The notes under the pieces were generated by a model. That model worked only from the letters and a program-made list of their open reading frames with translations. It was not told where the DNA came from and ran no database searches. Source: Apoderus coryli (taxonomy: Eukaryota > Arthropoda > Insecta > Coleoptera > Attelabidae). Taken from it: a stretch of 64,000 nt of DNA. The stretch is from assembly GCA_911728435.2 (NCBI GenBank), contig OU452209.1:13684869-13748868 (forward strand). Direction: 5' to 3'. How positions within the stretch are numbered: position 1 is the first letter of the stretch; each line of letters starts with the position of its first letter. Positions 32,690-42,373 of this stretch are shown here, in pieces. The position numbers and the translations under genes were made by a program.

Positions 32690-32835
32690 ATCAAATGGCA
32701 GGATTGACGAACAAACATAAGGGTTCTGGAGGAAGCGGAATCAAGTAGCATTGAGGGGATGATTATGAGGCTGCGCCACGTAATCCGCATGCCAATGGAA
32801 CGCCTTCCAAAGAAAATCCTCAAAAAACATTCATT
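32690..32835 (+). pseudogene. RTE-type RT C-terminal tail fragment
   Basis: The plus-strand reading gives RTNIRVLEEAESSSIEGMIM, then RLRHVIRMPMERLPKKIL. The HV-x-RMP-x-x-RLPK-x-x-L signature belongs to the C-terminal tail of RTE-like retrotransposon proteins. It probably comes from the same older element family as 26275-26401. Confidence 0.65.
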
Positions 32836-33122
32836 TGAAAAAATTGAGACCGTTATTTCTAATAATTCTTCATAGTCAGTTAGCAAAAATAGTAAATATA
32901 ATATTCTCCCTGTATCTCGAAAAGAAAGGGTCCTTCGGCAAAAATTTATATAACAACCTACACTGCACTGAACCGAAAAGGTACGTGATATTAATAAAAA
33001 AGTGCTTCAAATCAATGAACGTCAACATTAAATTTGAGCCGATTAATACAATGAACGTTCGTACATAAATTCGGTAGCGAATTCTGTACGTTGCATTAAT
33101 AAATAAAGAACATAAATTTATG

Positions 33123-33420
33123 CTCGCCGGTTATTGATCTTACGAATGATGGACATTAATTTATAACTCATGTACATTAAAACGATGTTACCAGGTTGTT
33201 AATGTTACGAACGATGAAGATTAGTTTATGTCTCCAATACGTAAAACCGATGTTAGCTGGTTATTATTGTTACGAACGATGAACATTAATCTATGACTTT
33301 TGTACATTAAACCGATGTCTGAAGGTTATTAATGTTACGAACGGTAAACATGAATCTATGACTTTTGTACGTTAAACCAATGTTAGCTGATTATTACATT
33401 GGGTTATAATAATTGTTTTA
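33123..33420 (+). repeat. Minisatellite, roughly 65-bp unit, about 4.5 copies
   Basis: Units begin at about 33128, 33194, 33258, 33322 and 33389 with a variant of ggttattaatgttacgaacg. Each continues with gatgaacattaat, tatgac and tgtacattaaaccgatg. Units differ by several substitutions. Looser versions of acattaat and acgaacg motifs occur at 33003-33122 and 34990-35290. Confidence 0.8.
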
Positions 33421-33759
33421 CGTAATTGTGTTCGCCGGAAATTATTATTATGAAAGATTGAGATTATTGTTCTGTATTCAATCAATAATCGCGAGCATAT
33501 AGGTACATATGTATTATGTGTACTGCAAAGTGCAGTATGGTTCAAATATACTAGTAGTAGTTAGAGAACTTAAAAGCCCAAATAAGACTCAAAATTATCT
33601 TGCTGTACGTCCATTGATTTGATGCACCTGCTTTGTAAATAAATTAAATCATATTTGTACGACACTCGAAATCTAAAGGCTTTATTTTTAATTTAGTTAA
33701 TATTAAATGCTAAACATGTCAGATTCGTCTGTCGTCTGAGGTGAAAAGGGAGAAAAAAA

Positions 33760-34400
33760 CTATATTTGGAAACTAAAGTCCGCGGAAATTCTTCTAAACA
33801 AAATTGGAAATTATTACGAGATCTAAACATTTATGCAAGGGAAAATATCACAATACCGTCTTTTATTCATGATGTTGATAATATTAATGATTTTTTTGTG
33901 GCCACTTCTACCAACAATCCGGACCCAGGAATGATCAATTTTTACTTAGGTAATAAAATTAGGCCTGATATTAACTTTGAATTTACAATGGTGGATCATG
34001 GGGAGATACTTGATGCATTGCTTGGGATTAAGTCAAATGCTGTAGGCAGTGACATGATCAGTATTGATATGCTAGTAGTAGTAGTTCTCCGTTTATAATG
34101 GCCTTTATACAGCATCTAGTTAATTACTATATAGAAACGAGGAACTTCCCAACATGTTGGAAAGAAGCCAATGTCATTCCAATCCCAAAACTAAAACTCC
34201 ATCAACATTTAAGGATCTTATAGACCGCTTAATATACTCCCAGCGATCTTCAAGGTTATTGAGAGAGTGATCTGCAATCAAATGAAACGTATCTTGATGG
34301 GCATGGGTTGTTGTCGGAGGTCCAGTCTGGGTTCCGTAAGGGTCACAGTTGCTCCACGACATGACTTAAAATACTGGATGATGCATAGGGGGCGGTAGAT
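33760..34400 (+). pseudogene. CR1-like RT fragment (linker and first RT blocks)
   Basis: The plus-strand frame at 33766-34098 has NWKLLRDLNIYAR, PDPGMINFYLGNKIRPDINF and LLGIKSNAVGSDMISIDML. Homology continues in other frames to about 34390, with FIQHLVNYYIETRNFPTCWK, IPIPKLK, then SEVQSGFRKGHSCSTT. It matches the same domain of the element at 843-1859 (VHMLHCCCP, PKSKNAIEF, VQSGFRAGHSCAT). It ends before motif A and is dead. Confidence 0.78.
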
Positions 34401-36400
34401 CAGGGTCGATTGATTGATTAATCAAAATAATACGTTTTTAAGTAAACAGTGTGCGTCTTTAGAATAGACTTATAGAACCCATAAGTACGGTTGAATTGCA
34501 GATTTTCTTCCTTTAAGGTTTATTATATGTTCTTCTATTTCTTGAACTGTTTTAGCACAAAATAAAAAAGATTTGTGAGAGTCTTTTATTGTGTACTTTA
34601 AATGGCTTATCTTTCCACTGGCACCTTTGGAACATAGCTTAGCGGATAGCACTAAATATCCATAAAGAGCCCATAAAATTTCTCCCCTCGTATCGGCGGG
34701 TTTTCAACATTACAAAGGAATACCGCACTGTGTTTTTTTTCGTTTTAAACTGACTTTAGTTTTGTACTTTACTAAATGGTACTTATATAAAAGGATTACT
34801 ACTTACCTTATATTTCTACATTTGTTGTATTATTTGGGAACAAATTTTAAAAATAGATTTAGGAACACATTTCACTTTTCAACTGTATACATTTAACTAA
34901 ACAAAACAAAAAGGACGCGTAAACAAAAAGTCTATGAGAATGTCATAATGTCAATGTTTTGAGTATTCAGTCTATGGTCCGGGTGCATTGATTTGCGCGC
35001 GTTATTGAGAATTTAACGGTTAGGTTCGTAAAATTAATGCTTAGCATCCATTGAATCAACGATGACCGTTTATTAGTTTTTATGTTCGCTGTTCATAGGT
35101 GTATGATTGATGAAAAAAAACATAAATTTTCGATGTCTTGCATTTATTGATTAATGTTTCATCGTACATTGTTCCTATGTATGAAATTATTAATTTATGA
35201 TCAAAATTCATTGTAACAGTGACCAATTCATAATATTAATGTTCAAAATATTGATGACAACCATTCATTGGTTTTACGTACAATATTTTTTTCAGTGTGA
35301 TTTTAAGCAGTTCGATCACCTCTTGGCCATGTCTTTCTGAAACACCCTGTATAAAAAAATAAAACCTTATTTTATTAAGTAATATTTCACTACGTACATA
35401 GGTACCCACCTTTAGTATACCGTCATTCGCTTAAATTCGTTTGCGGTTCAACATAACAACACATTATGATAACGAGTCATTAAAACATTGTATGGAGGAC
35501 ATCAAAGAGAAATGATGAGAGAGATGTAATACTGTTCCCAGTGTTACGTTTTGTTCATCATCTTGTTTAAAACTGCTTATATACATATAAAAACTGTTCT
35601 CGTGCCCTATTTTTAATGCACATTCGTTACGTTAATATGTGGTTCGTGTTAATGGGCTCGTAAACAAATTTTATCGTATAAAGAAATGTCTACTAAACAA
35701 AGAAATGGCGATTGTAACATAGAATAATGTGTGTACAATATCAAAGAACATAATACGCATTTTCAAATTGTAGCCACTCTGTATATATTTTGAGATGACA
35801 CAAAGCTAGAGGAGTTAGAGCTGAACACACAGCATTACCACCACCTTCAGTAAGCTGTCACAAAATGTTGGTCCTATAACATGGATTTGTCAAGAGCACA
35901 CATGTGTGGTGTGTGCTATGATTTACTACAACTTCAAGGTACGTTTAAGCGAAGAACAAAGTTTTGAATGTTTGCAATTGGTTGGTGATAAAAGTCCTTC
36001 ACGAGCAATTGTGTTTCGGTGGTACAGCTTCGCTCTTTCGTACTCCGTAACAGGTTTGATATTTTTCGTGTCTAGCTGAACATTACCGAAGGTGCGATAG
36101 AGAAGCGAAAGATAAAGACACCTTGAAAGGGTTTTTTTATTATCGTTTTGTCTCATTCTATTCAATGCGTGGGTGAGTTTTTTGTATTTGTTCTCCATTC
36201 AAAGGTAATGAAAAGAGGTTAGGTTATGGTTGTTTGCATTTTGATTCTCAGGCGATATTTTTTATGTAAAATAGGTACAGTTACAATTATAAACATTTAT
36301 CTATAGTGCACAGTAATAGTGAATACTATGGATGAATACTATTCCGTTCGCATTCCAACACCTTACCGGCCGACTGTTGCGTTTTGCTCGCTTTGGTTTC
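34401..36400. other. Gene-poor interval
   Basis: Two minus-strand frames (34470-34652 and 35926-36198, 60 and 90 codons) show no recognised domain. The first has a protein-like composition (SLSAKLCSKG-like start, EEHIINLKGRKSAIQPYLWV end) and may be a remnant of an uncharacterised repeat-encoded protein. A caccctgta end lies near 35345. The rest is AT-rich. Confidence 0.35.
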
Positions 36401-37790
36401 GGTTCCTCGACACATCATGCCGTTCAAAAAGCCATAAAATGTCGTGTAGTTTTCGATGCTTCCGCAAAAACGAATTCTAGAATTTCGTTAAACGATGTCC
36501 AATGTTTTGGTCCCTCTTTGCAACAAGATATATTTTCAATTCTAGTAAGATTTCGTTCTTATAAATATGTTCTGACAGGCGATATTTCGAAAATGTATCG
36601 GCAAATATTAGTTGACGAATCTCAAAGAAAATATCAGAAGATATTCTGGCGGGCTGATAAGAATGAAAGGTTAAAATGTTTTGTTTTAAACACTGTTACA
36701 TATGGCTATGCTTCTTCACCCTATTTAGCAGTGAGATGTATTTTCCTGTTAGCTTCAGAGTATGAAAGTAAATATCCGTTGATCAGTTCTAGTTCTGACA
36801 CTGAATTGTTAGAAATTCAGGAAAATATTTGTATGATTTTATCTAGTGCAGGTTTGGAATTAAGATATTCTGGAAAGATTTAAAGTAAACGAAGGTTTAG
36901 AGGTTAGTATTTTAAATATTGGTGATAGAGAAAAGTTTAAAGTGCTAGGAATATATTGGGATTCAGAGTTAGATGAAATCAGGTACAAGGTGAATATCCA
37001 GTTAGAGCCTTCAATTAAATATACAAAAAGAAAGATTTTGTCACATATTGGTTTGTTGTATAACCCTCTAGGTCTTTTGAGTCCAATAATTATTGATGCA
37101 AAGTTATTAATTCAACAGATTTGGAAATTGAAATTGCATTGGGATAACAGCTTGTTACAAAAGTGGTCTTATTTTCAGGCTGATTTACAGATATCTTTGT
37201 CATTTAAAAGTTCCACGGCAAGCAGCTATATCAAGTTACATCACAATTGAGTTTCATGGCTTTTGTGATGCTTCAGAAATAGCGTATGGTGCTTATATTT
37301 ACATTCGTTGTATGTGTGCTAAATCTAGGGTAGCACCTATCAAAACGGTTAGTTTACCTAGATTGGAATTGAATGGTGCTCTGTTACTAGCCAATATAAA
37401 GAAAAAGGTTTGTGAATCTTTAGAAATTCATTTTACTCGCTATTACTATTTGACTGATTCTATGATATCTTTGTGTTGGATAAAAGGTCATCCTAGCAAA
37501 TGGAAGACTTATGTCGCGAATAGAGTCAGTGAAATAAAATCTCTAACAGATTTGGATGACTGGAATCATGTTAAATCTGGTGATAACTCAGCCGATTTAC
37601 TCTCCCGTGGTACTACAGTACTGAGTTTGAGTGAGAATAAATTGTAGTGGCACGGTCCAGATTGGTTTAATTTAGATAATTATGAGTGCAATGTTGATAA
37701 TATTCAAATAAATAAAGATATTCATCAAGGTCCTCCTATACATATGATTTTTGATAGTTCTTTAAGCTAGAGAAACATTTAGGTGGTCGA
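36400..37790 (+). pseudogene. BEL/Pao retrotransposon RT-RNase H fragment, catalytic VDD box missing
   Basis: Plus-strand pol remnant in at least three frames. 36332-36883 has KCRVVFDASAKTNSRISLND, LTGDISKMYRQILVD (motif A) and NTVTYGYASSPYLAVR. The FYVDD box expected next is absent: the text goes straight from YESKYPL to SSSDTELLEIQENICMILSS. 36942-37250 continues with VLGIYWDSELDEI and LLYNPLGLLSPIIIDAKLLI. 37252-37790 has RNase H-like EFHGFCDASEIAYGAYIYI, VSLPRLELNGALLL, TDSMISLCWIKGHPSKWKTY and SADLLSRGTT. No LTRs, gag or integrase are seen. Confidence 0.82.
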
Positions 37791-38479
37791 CTTTTCTGGG
37801 AGCATTCCAAAAGATGACTGCCTCAAGCTTTTAAGTTATGGAAGCTTCGGTTGCAAAAGTTTATTGATGTAGGTGCTAGGCGCTATAGGAATCACAGCTT
37901 TAAATAAAGAACAATGCACAGTTTCTATAGTATCGATTTATTTTTCTTCAGTACTAGAAAAAGCTTTGTCCAATGCCATCGTATTGTTGCTTTTGATAAT
38001 ATGACCATATATACAACAAAGGTTTTTATTTGTTCTGATGAACTATATGGGGCTCTAATGAGGGCCAATTACATAGCCGTAGCAACATGAATATTGTATT
38101 AGTATTACCTACTGAATGCGGCTTAGGCTGGCAATACAGAACAGCGACCAAATTACCTGCTAACTTATGTGTAGGTACATATAATGTTTTAGTGATGCTT
38201 TCAGGTATGCGTAATACATTTTAGGTAACTTTCTGTTGTAATTGGGAGAAATATAACAAAGCACGTCAAAGAAATTGGGGTCTGCATGATTCACTATGGA
38301 GTTGCGTCGAGAAATTTTGATCAATCAGGATGATCCATACTGGTTTTGAGCCTAAATGCAAACACTAATTTTACGCCAATAAAATTCATCATGATTTCTA
38401 CCCAAAACAACGCCATTTATTTGATACCTGATAATTTAAGGGGGCATTCTACAAGCGAAAATAAGATTTTTTTTCATAT
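37791..38479. other. Unassigned interval
   Basis: The only structure is a weak continuation of BEL/Pao-like text near its start. The 71-codon frame at 38346-38561 has no recognised motif. Confidence 0.35.
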
Positions 38480-38824
38480 GAACCTACCGGGTGGTCCATT
38501 TATCTTGAGACAGCCTCATATCTTAAAAACGGCACATTTTTCGGAAAAAAACTTCAAATAAAAGTTGTTTGCTATTGTGGGGGAAAAACAATGTTGGCAC
38601 CCATTGGCGAGTTTGTCAATCGTTCCCAGGTTATCTCAAGGTCAACTCGTTTTTTCTTAATGGAAACATATATTTTTCATTACAGATCGGATTCTACATA
38701 AAAAAAAACAAATAACTTTTGTTAATACATTTTTTTGATTCCGATAATAATTTGGGTTAATTTTTCTGCTTTCTAGAGCAGCATTTACCCCTTCTACTTA
38801 AAGATATACTACTCCAAGAACGGG

Positions 38825-38960
38825 CAAATATGTGGTTTCAACATGATGGCTGTCCTGCACATTATGATAATTTCCCGTGAAGTTTTAGATCATGAATACC
38901 CTGATCGATGGATTGGAAGAGCTGGCCCTGTAACCATTTTGAAATTAGCCGGTGTTATAT
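38825..38960 (+). pseudogene. Mariner transposase catalytic fragment
   Basis: The reading MWFQHDGCPAHYDN is followed after a frameshift by LDHEYPDRWIGRAGPV. It matches the second catalytic Asp region and the RWIGRRGP segment of the intact transposase at 9140-10252. Confidence 0.75.
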
Positions 38961-39559
38961 GCATTCAGAAAGAGTACTAATGTTATAGCTCAATCCGAAT
39001 GAACCCCAATATGCTATTCAAATTGTTACGGTTCGTTTCAAGTTTTACGAGCGGTTTCAAATAAAGAAGAACAAACAAAGAGTATCAACTTGAATAATAG
39101 CAGAATCAAATTATTATATGAAATAAACAAACAACTAAAATAAGCTTTATTAATCTGTATTAAGTAATGCAAAATTACTTACCATTATAATCTTGTATCA
39201 CTTCCGGTCACCGACTTTAATTAAAAGGAAATATTTAATTGGATGGCCCTATTGTCAATAATTTATCGAAAACTTTATTAGAAATAAAACGCATAGTTCG
39301 GGCTAAAATTAACTAATTTAATAATTAAAACTAATCAAAGAAAATGAATAACAACAAGAAATAAATATGTATAAATAAAAGAAAGAGAATAAAACAATTA
39401 AGCGTTAATGAAAATTTAAAAGAAAATCTTAGTTATCACTTGTACTACTTAAAAATAGGAAAATTAATATAATTCGAATAATTATATTAATTCCTGTATG
39501 AAACTTTAATTACCATTGAAAACTGAATTTATTTCAATTACTAAAAGAAATAACTTTAA

Positions 39560-40140
39560 ACTTTATATAAAAAAAACTGATTAAACAAAAAGGCCTTCAA
39601 TTAAAAGAATATCAAAACTTACGGAACTTTATACAATTCACTACTTCAGAATAAAATGAAATAAACTTAATCTTTAAACAAAAACTAGAAAATAATTCTT
39701 AACTGAAAAATATACCAAGTCCAAAAAACAAATTAAAATATTTAATTTAACTTTATACAATTTCGAAAACACTTCTTTACTCAATCAAGGCTAGAACGAT
39801 TCTACTCTTAAAGTCTTATTGCCTTTCCAGAATTGCCTCATAAAAGTCACATAGTAGGTAATACAAAATGAAAATAAGCCAATCAGAAAAAAGGCCCATT
39901 TTACAATATATACCCAAATACATCTACAGGGTACAAAATAAGATACATTTTTATTTGTATGTCGACTTTAATAAAGATTCTTGAATTTGGAGTTCGCGAC
40001 TGGACAAAAACCCATAATTTTTTATGCGCCCGTTATATATATTATTTTGATATGGGAAACCGTGACGCCTTCCAACTAGCTTGTGTATATAATAATAAAT
40101 GTTCGACATTTAATTTACATGAAGTTATATCGATAGTTTT
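39560..40140 (+). repeat. Repeat copy, inverted relative to 44090-44700
   Basis: About 580 bp that matches the reverse complement of 44090-44700, with small indels. Shared blocks include ctttatacaattc, gcctttccagaattgcctcat, gactggacaaaaaccca, atatgggaaaccgtgac and cgacatttaatttacatgaag. Its left part ends a reading frame with LYTIHYFRIK, the same C-terminus as the protein at 44662-45345. It is therefore the 3' end of that element, lying in the opposite orientation. Confidence 0.85.
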
Positions 40141-40404
40141 GAGTGTTTAGATCACCGGGTATTTCCAACATCTGGTTATCTTTCACAAGAGTTGGACAAA
40201 AAAAATGACAAAAATCATATATTTTTGTTTATCTATTTGTAGACGGATTTATTGCCTTGGTAGAACCTATTTCAATAGAAGATAAGATAAATAGAAAACA
40301 TACCCTTGAATTTTCTGACTCAAAAGGAGAGTTTAGAACATTTGTATACAATCTACTTAAATAATATTCCCAAACTAATATAAACTATAAAACTCAGACA
40401 AAAA

Positions 40405-40560
40405 TACAGGGTAGTACAAAAGTAAATTCCATTGCCCGTCCGTCTTATTACAGCCCCGTTGTGTGGCCTGCTAGGTCATCTGATTTAACGCCCCTCGATT
40501 TCTTTTTATGGGGAAGTATTAAAGAAGTAGTCTATCAGAACGCCCCAACTACACCGGACA
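40405..40560 (+). mobile_element. Mariner end with C-terminal transposase remnant
   Basis: tacagggtagtacaaaagtaaattc at 40405-40430 is a mariner-type end; its inverted partner lies at 43782-43806. It is followed closely by WPARSSDLTPLDFFLWGSIK, the third catalytic Asp region. The N-terminal and central transposase parts are deleted. Confidence 0.7.
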
Positions 40561-41090
40561 CTATGATGGGACGCATGTGTGTACTTACACAACAATTAAA
40601 AGCAAGATTGTGCGAGGCAATGGTCCTTTCACATCCTAACTACTGTGACGTCATATACTCACCATGCTTTACCTATGTGATGAGAGGACGTTTACAGCGT
40701 TTGCAAAATTCATGCTTAAGGTTGATTTTCGGCATCAGAAGGTCACAACGAATCAGCCATAAACTTTTGGACATGAACTGGCTTAATATGGATAATAGGA
40801 GGTATTTACATGCGGCTTGCCGCTTTCACAGTATTCTGCACTACAAGACTCCTCCTTATTTATATCAAAAGATAAGATTTCGAACAGACATACACAATAT
40901 TCGACATAAACATACTCTTACTACACCTGCTCATTCTACAGAATTCTTCAAGATATCGTCTTCCTACTTTATTACGAAATGTATGAATGAACTTCCACCA
41001 GAAGTTAGAAACCTAAATAAGGATCAATTAAAAAAACGCGTTTATAACATCTTATTGGCAAACGGCGAACACTTAAAATACATTCAATAA
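40461..41090 (+). pseudogene. Chimeric frame: mariner C-terminus joined to CR1-like RT C-terminus
   Basis: One open frame of 209 codons. Codons 1-38 or so read as a mariner transposase tail (WPARSSDLTPLDFFLWG, VVYQNAPTTPDTM). From about codon 45 it reads as the CR1-like C-terminal domain: KARLCEAMVLSHPNYCDVIY, RLQRLQNSCLRLIFGIRR, LYQKIRFRTDIHNIRHKHTL and NELPPEVRNLN. It stops at 41090 as the retrotransposon does. The fusion most likely arose by a 5'-truncated CR1 copy inserting into mariner sequence, and the open reading through the join may be chance. Confidence 0.75.
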
Positions 41091-41460
41091 GCGGGATAAT
41101 TAAAATGATCCATGCAGGTTCCTAGGCAAATGATTTTTGTTATATGATTCGGTATTCTCCTTCATTTTTTTTTCTGTGTTTTTTCTTTAGTTCTTCTTTT
41201 TTATTATCGTTTGTTTGTTACTGCAAAATATTTTTTTGTGAAATTGGTTAAGTTTTTGAAAAAGGTGTAACACTGTAATTGGTCATATATATTGGTATTA
41301 TACTGTATTTACTATACATGTTATTGTATTGTATTTGTTATATTATATTGTATTTGTTATGAAAATTGGGTTAGCTGAACAGACAATTTTGGTCAGTAGA
41401 CTAAAATTGAACTGAAACTCGCCCAATTAAAAAAAAAAATAAAGGCCTTTATTATTATTA
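40570..41460 (+). mobile_element. CR1-like retrotransposon 3' end, 5'-truncated
   Basis: The RT C-terminal coding part is followed from 41091 by a 3' UTR that ends in an A-run and (ATT)n at about 41430-41463. The 3' tail and C-terminal domain match the families at 1-1859 and 54445-55655. Confidence 0.78.
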
Positions 41461-41580
41461 TTGTTAAATTCTTACAGAAATGTGACCAGAGAGAATATTA
41501 TTCCGAGGCAGGAATCCTTCATAAAGCGAATTGCAAGTGCATTGAAGTTGGAGGTCATCATTTTGAGCATTTATTATAAT
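41461..41580 (+). pseudogene. Mariner transposase C-terminus
   Basis: In one frame the sequence reads GILHKANCKCIEVGGHHFEHLL and stops at about 41577, the typical mariner C-terminus. It lies directly after the CR1 tail, marking the far side of that insertion. Confidence 0.7.
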
Positions 41581-41870
41581 AAATTTCAAGGTTTTGTCGA
41601 GACCTTTTTCTTTCGTGTAATAGCAAATAAATGTTATTATTTCAATCGGAATAAAAAATGTTAACATAAGTTATTTGTTTTTTCCTGTAGAATACGATTC
41701 TGTAATTAAAAATCTATATTTCTATTTAAACAATCAAAGTTGACCTTGAGATAACCTTGAAACGGTTTTTGGTTCTTGAAAACAAATTTTCTTTTTTTTT
41801 TATATTTATAATAATAAATATAAAAAAAAACTCTAAATATTACAGCATGTATTTTGGTCTAAGACAGTTT

Positions 41871-42373
41871 CAGGGAATTTTATAAACGTATACATATTAG
41901 CAAAAATTTTAAACTGTATAGTGTTTGTAAACGTGATGTCCTGCGAAATGCCTGTATTTTTATGTAAAAAAAATAATATATATTATACAATGTAATTTTA
42001 ATAACAAACTGTAAAAAAAAACTAGTAGAATGACCTGAAGAATGCGTTAATCCATCGCCAAAACGTCGTAATAAAGTTAGACAAGGTAAAAATAAAAAAT
42101 AAAAGAAAAACCTAAAACCCAAAGAAAGAAATAAAAAAATTAAAAGGAAGAATGTATCAAATTACTTTATTATATTCTAATAAGAGTTAGGTGTAGTCCA
42201 ACAACCTAACTAGTAAAATTTTAAACGCAATTTGCAAAAGAATTATATATATAATATCAATTGTTTTTAGCTCGTTCACAATAATTTCCCTGTGCGGGAA
42301 AGTAAAAAGATGCAAGAACGGTAAGTCCTTAACGTGGACACCCTGTAAAGCTAGATCAATAATTCAATAAAAA
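41871..42373. other. Interval downstream of the UGT gene
   Basis: AT-rich 3' flank of the UGT. On the minus strand an AATAAA polyadenylation-type signal is present at 42166-42171, about 200 nt after the stop codon. No other feature is visible except a caccctgta element end near 42340. Confidence 0.45.
42166..42171 (-). terminator. Candidate polyadenylation signal of the UGT
   Basis: AATAAA on the minus strand about 205 nt after the stop codon. It is the first canonical hexamer I see in the 3' flank, and it is inferred only from position. Confidence 0.4.

Larger units (their letters stand above)
38480..41870 (+). mobile_element. Degraded long-TIR mariner-like element with nested insertions
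   Basis: Inverted arms of about 120 bp at about 38629-38760 and 41636-41760 share ggttatctcaaggtcaac and its complement, an aacaaataactt block and a cggattctacat block. Between them on the plus strand lie WFQHDGCPAHY (about 38828-38862, second catalytic Asp) with DHEYPDRWIGRAGPV, and a C-terminus CKCIEVGGHHFEHLL with stop at about 41530-41577. This order (arm, transposase pieces, arm) fits one long-TIR mariner like the intact one at 8691-10787. Several kilobases of other elements now separate the pieces. The outer ends are uncertain. Confidence 0.65.
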
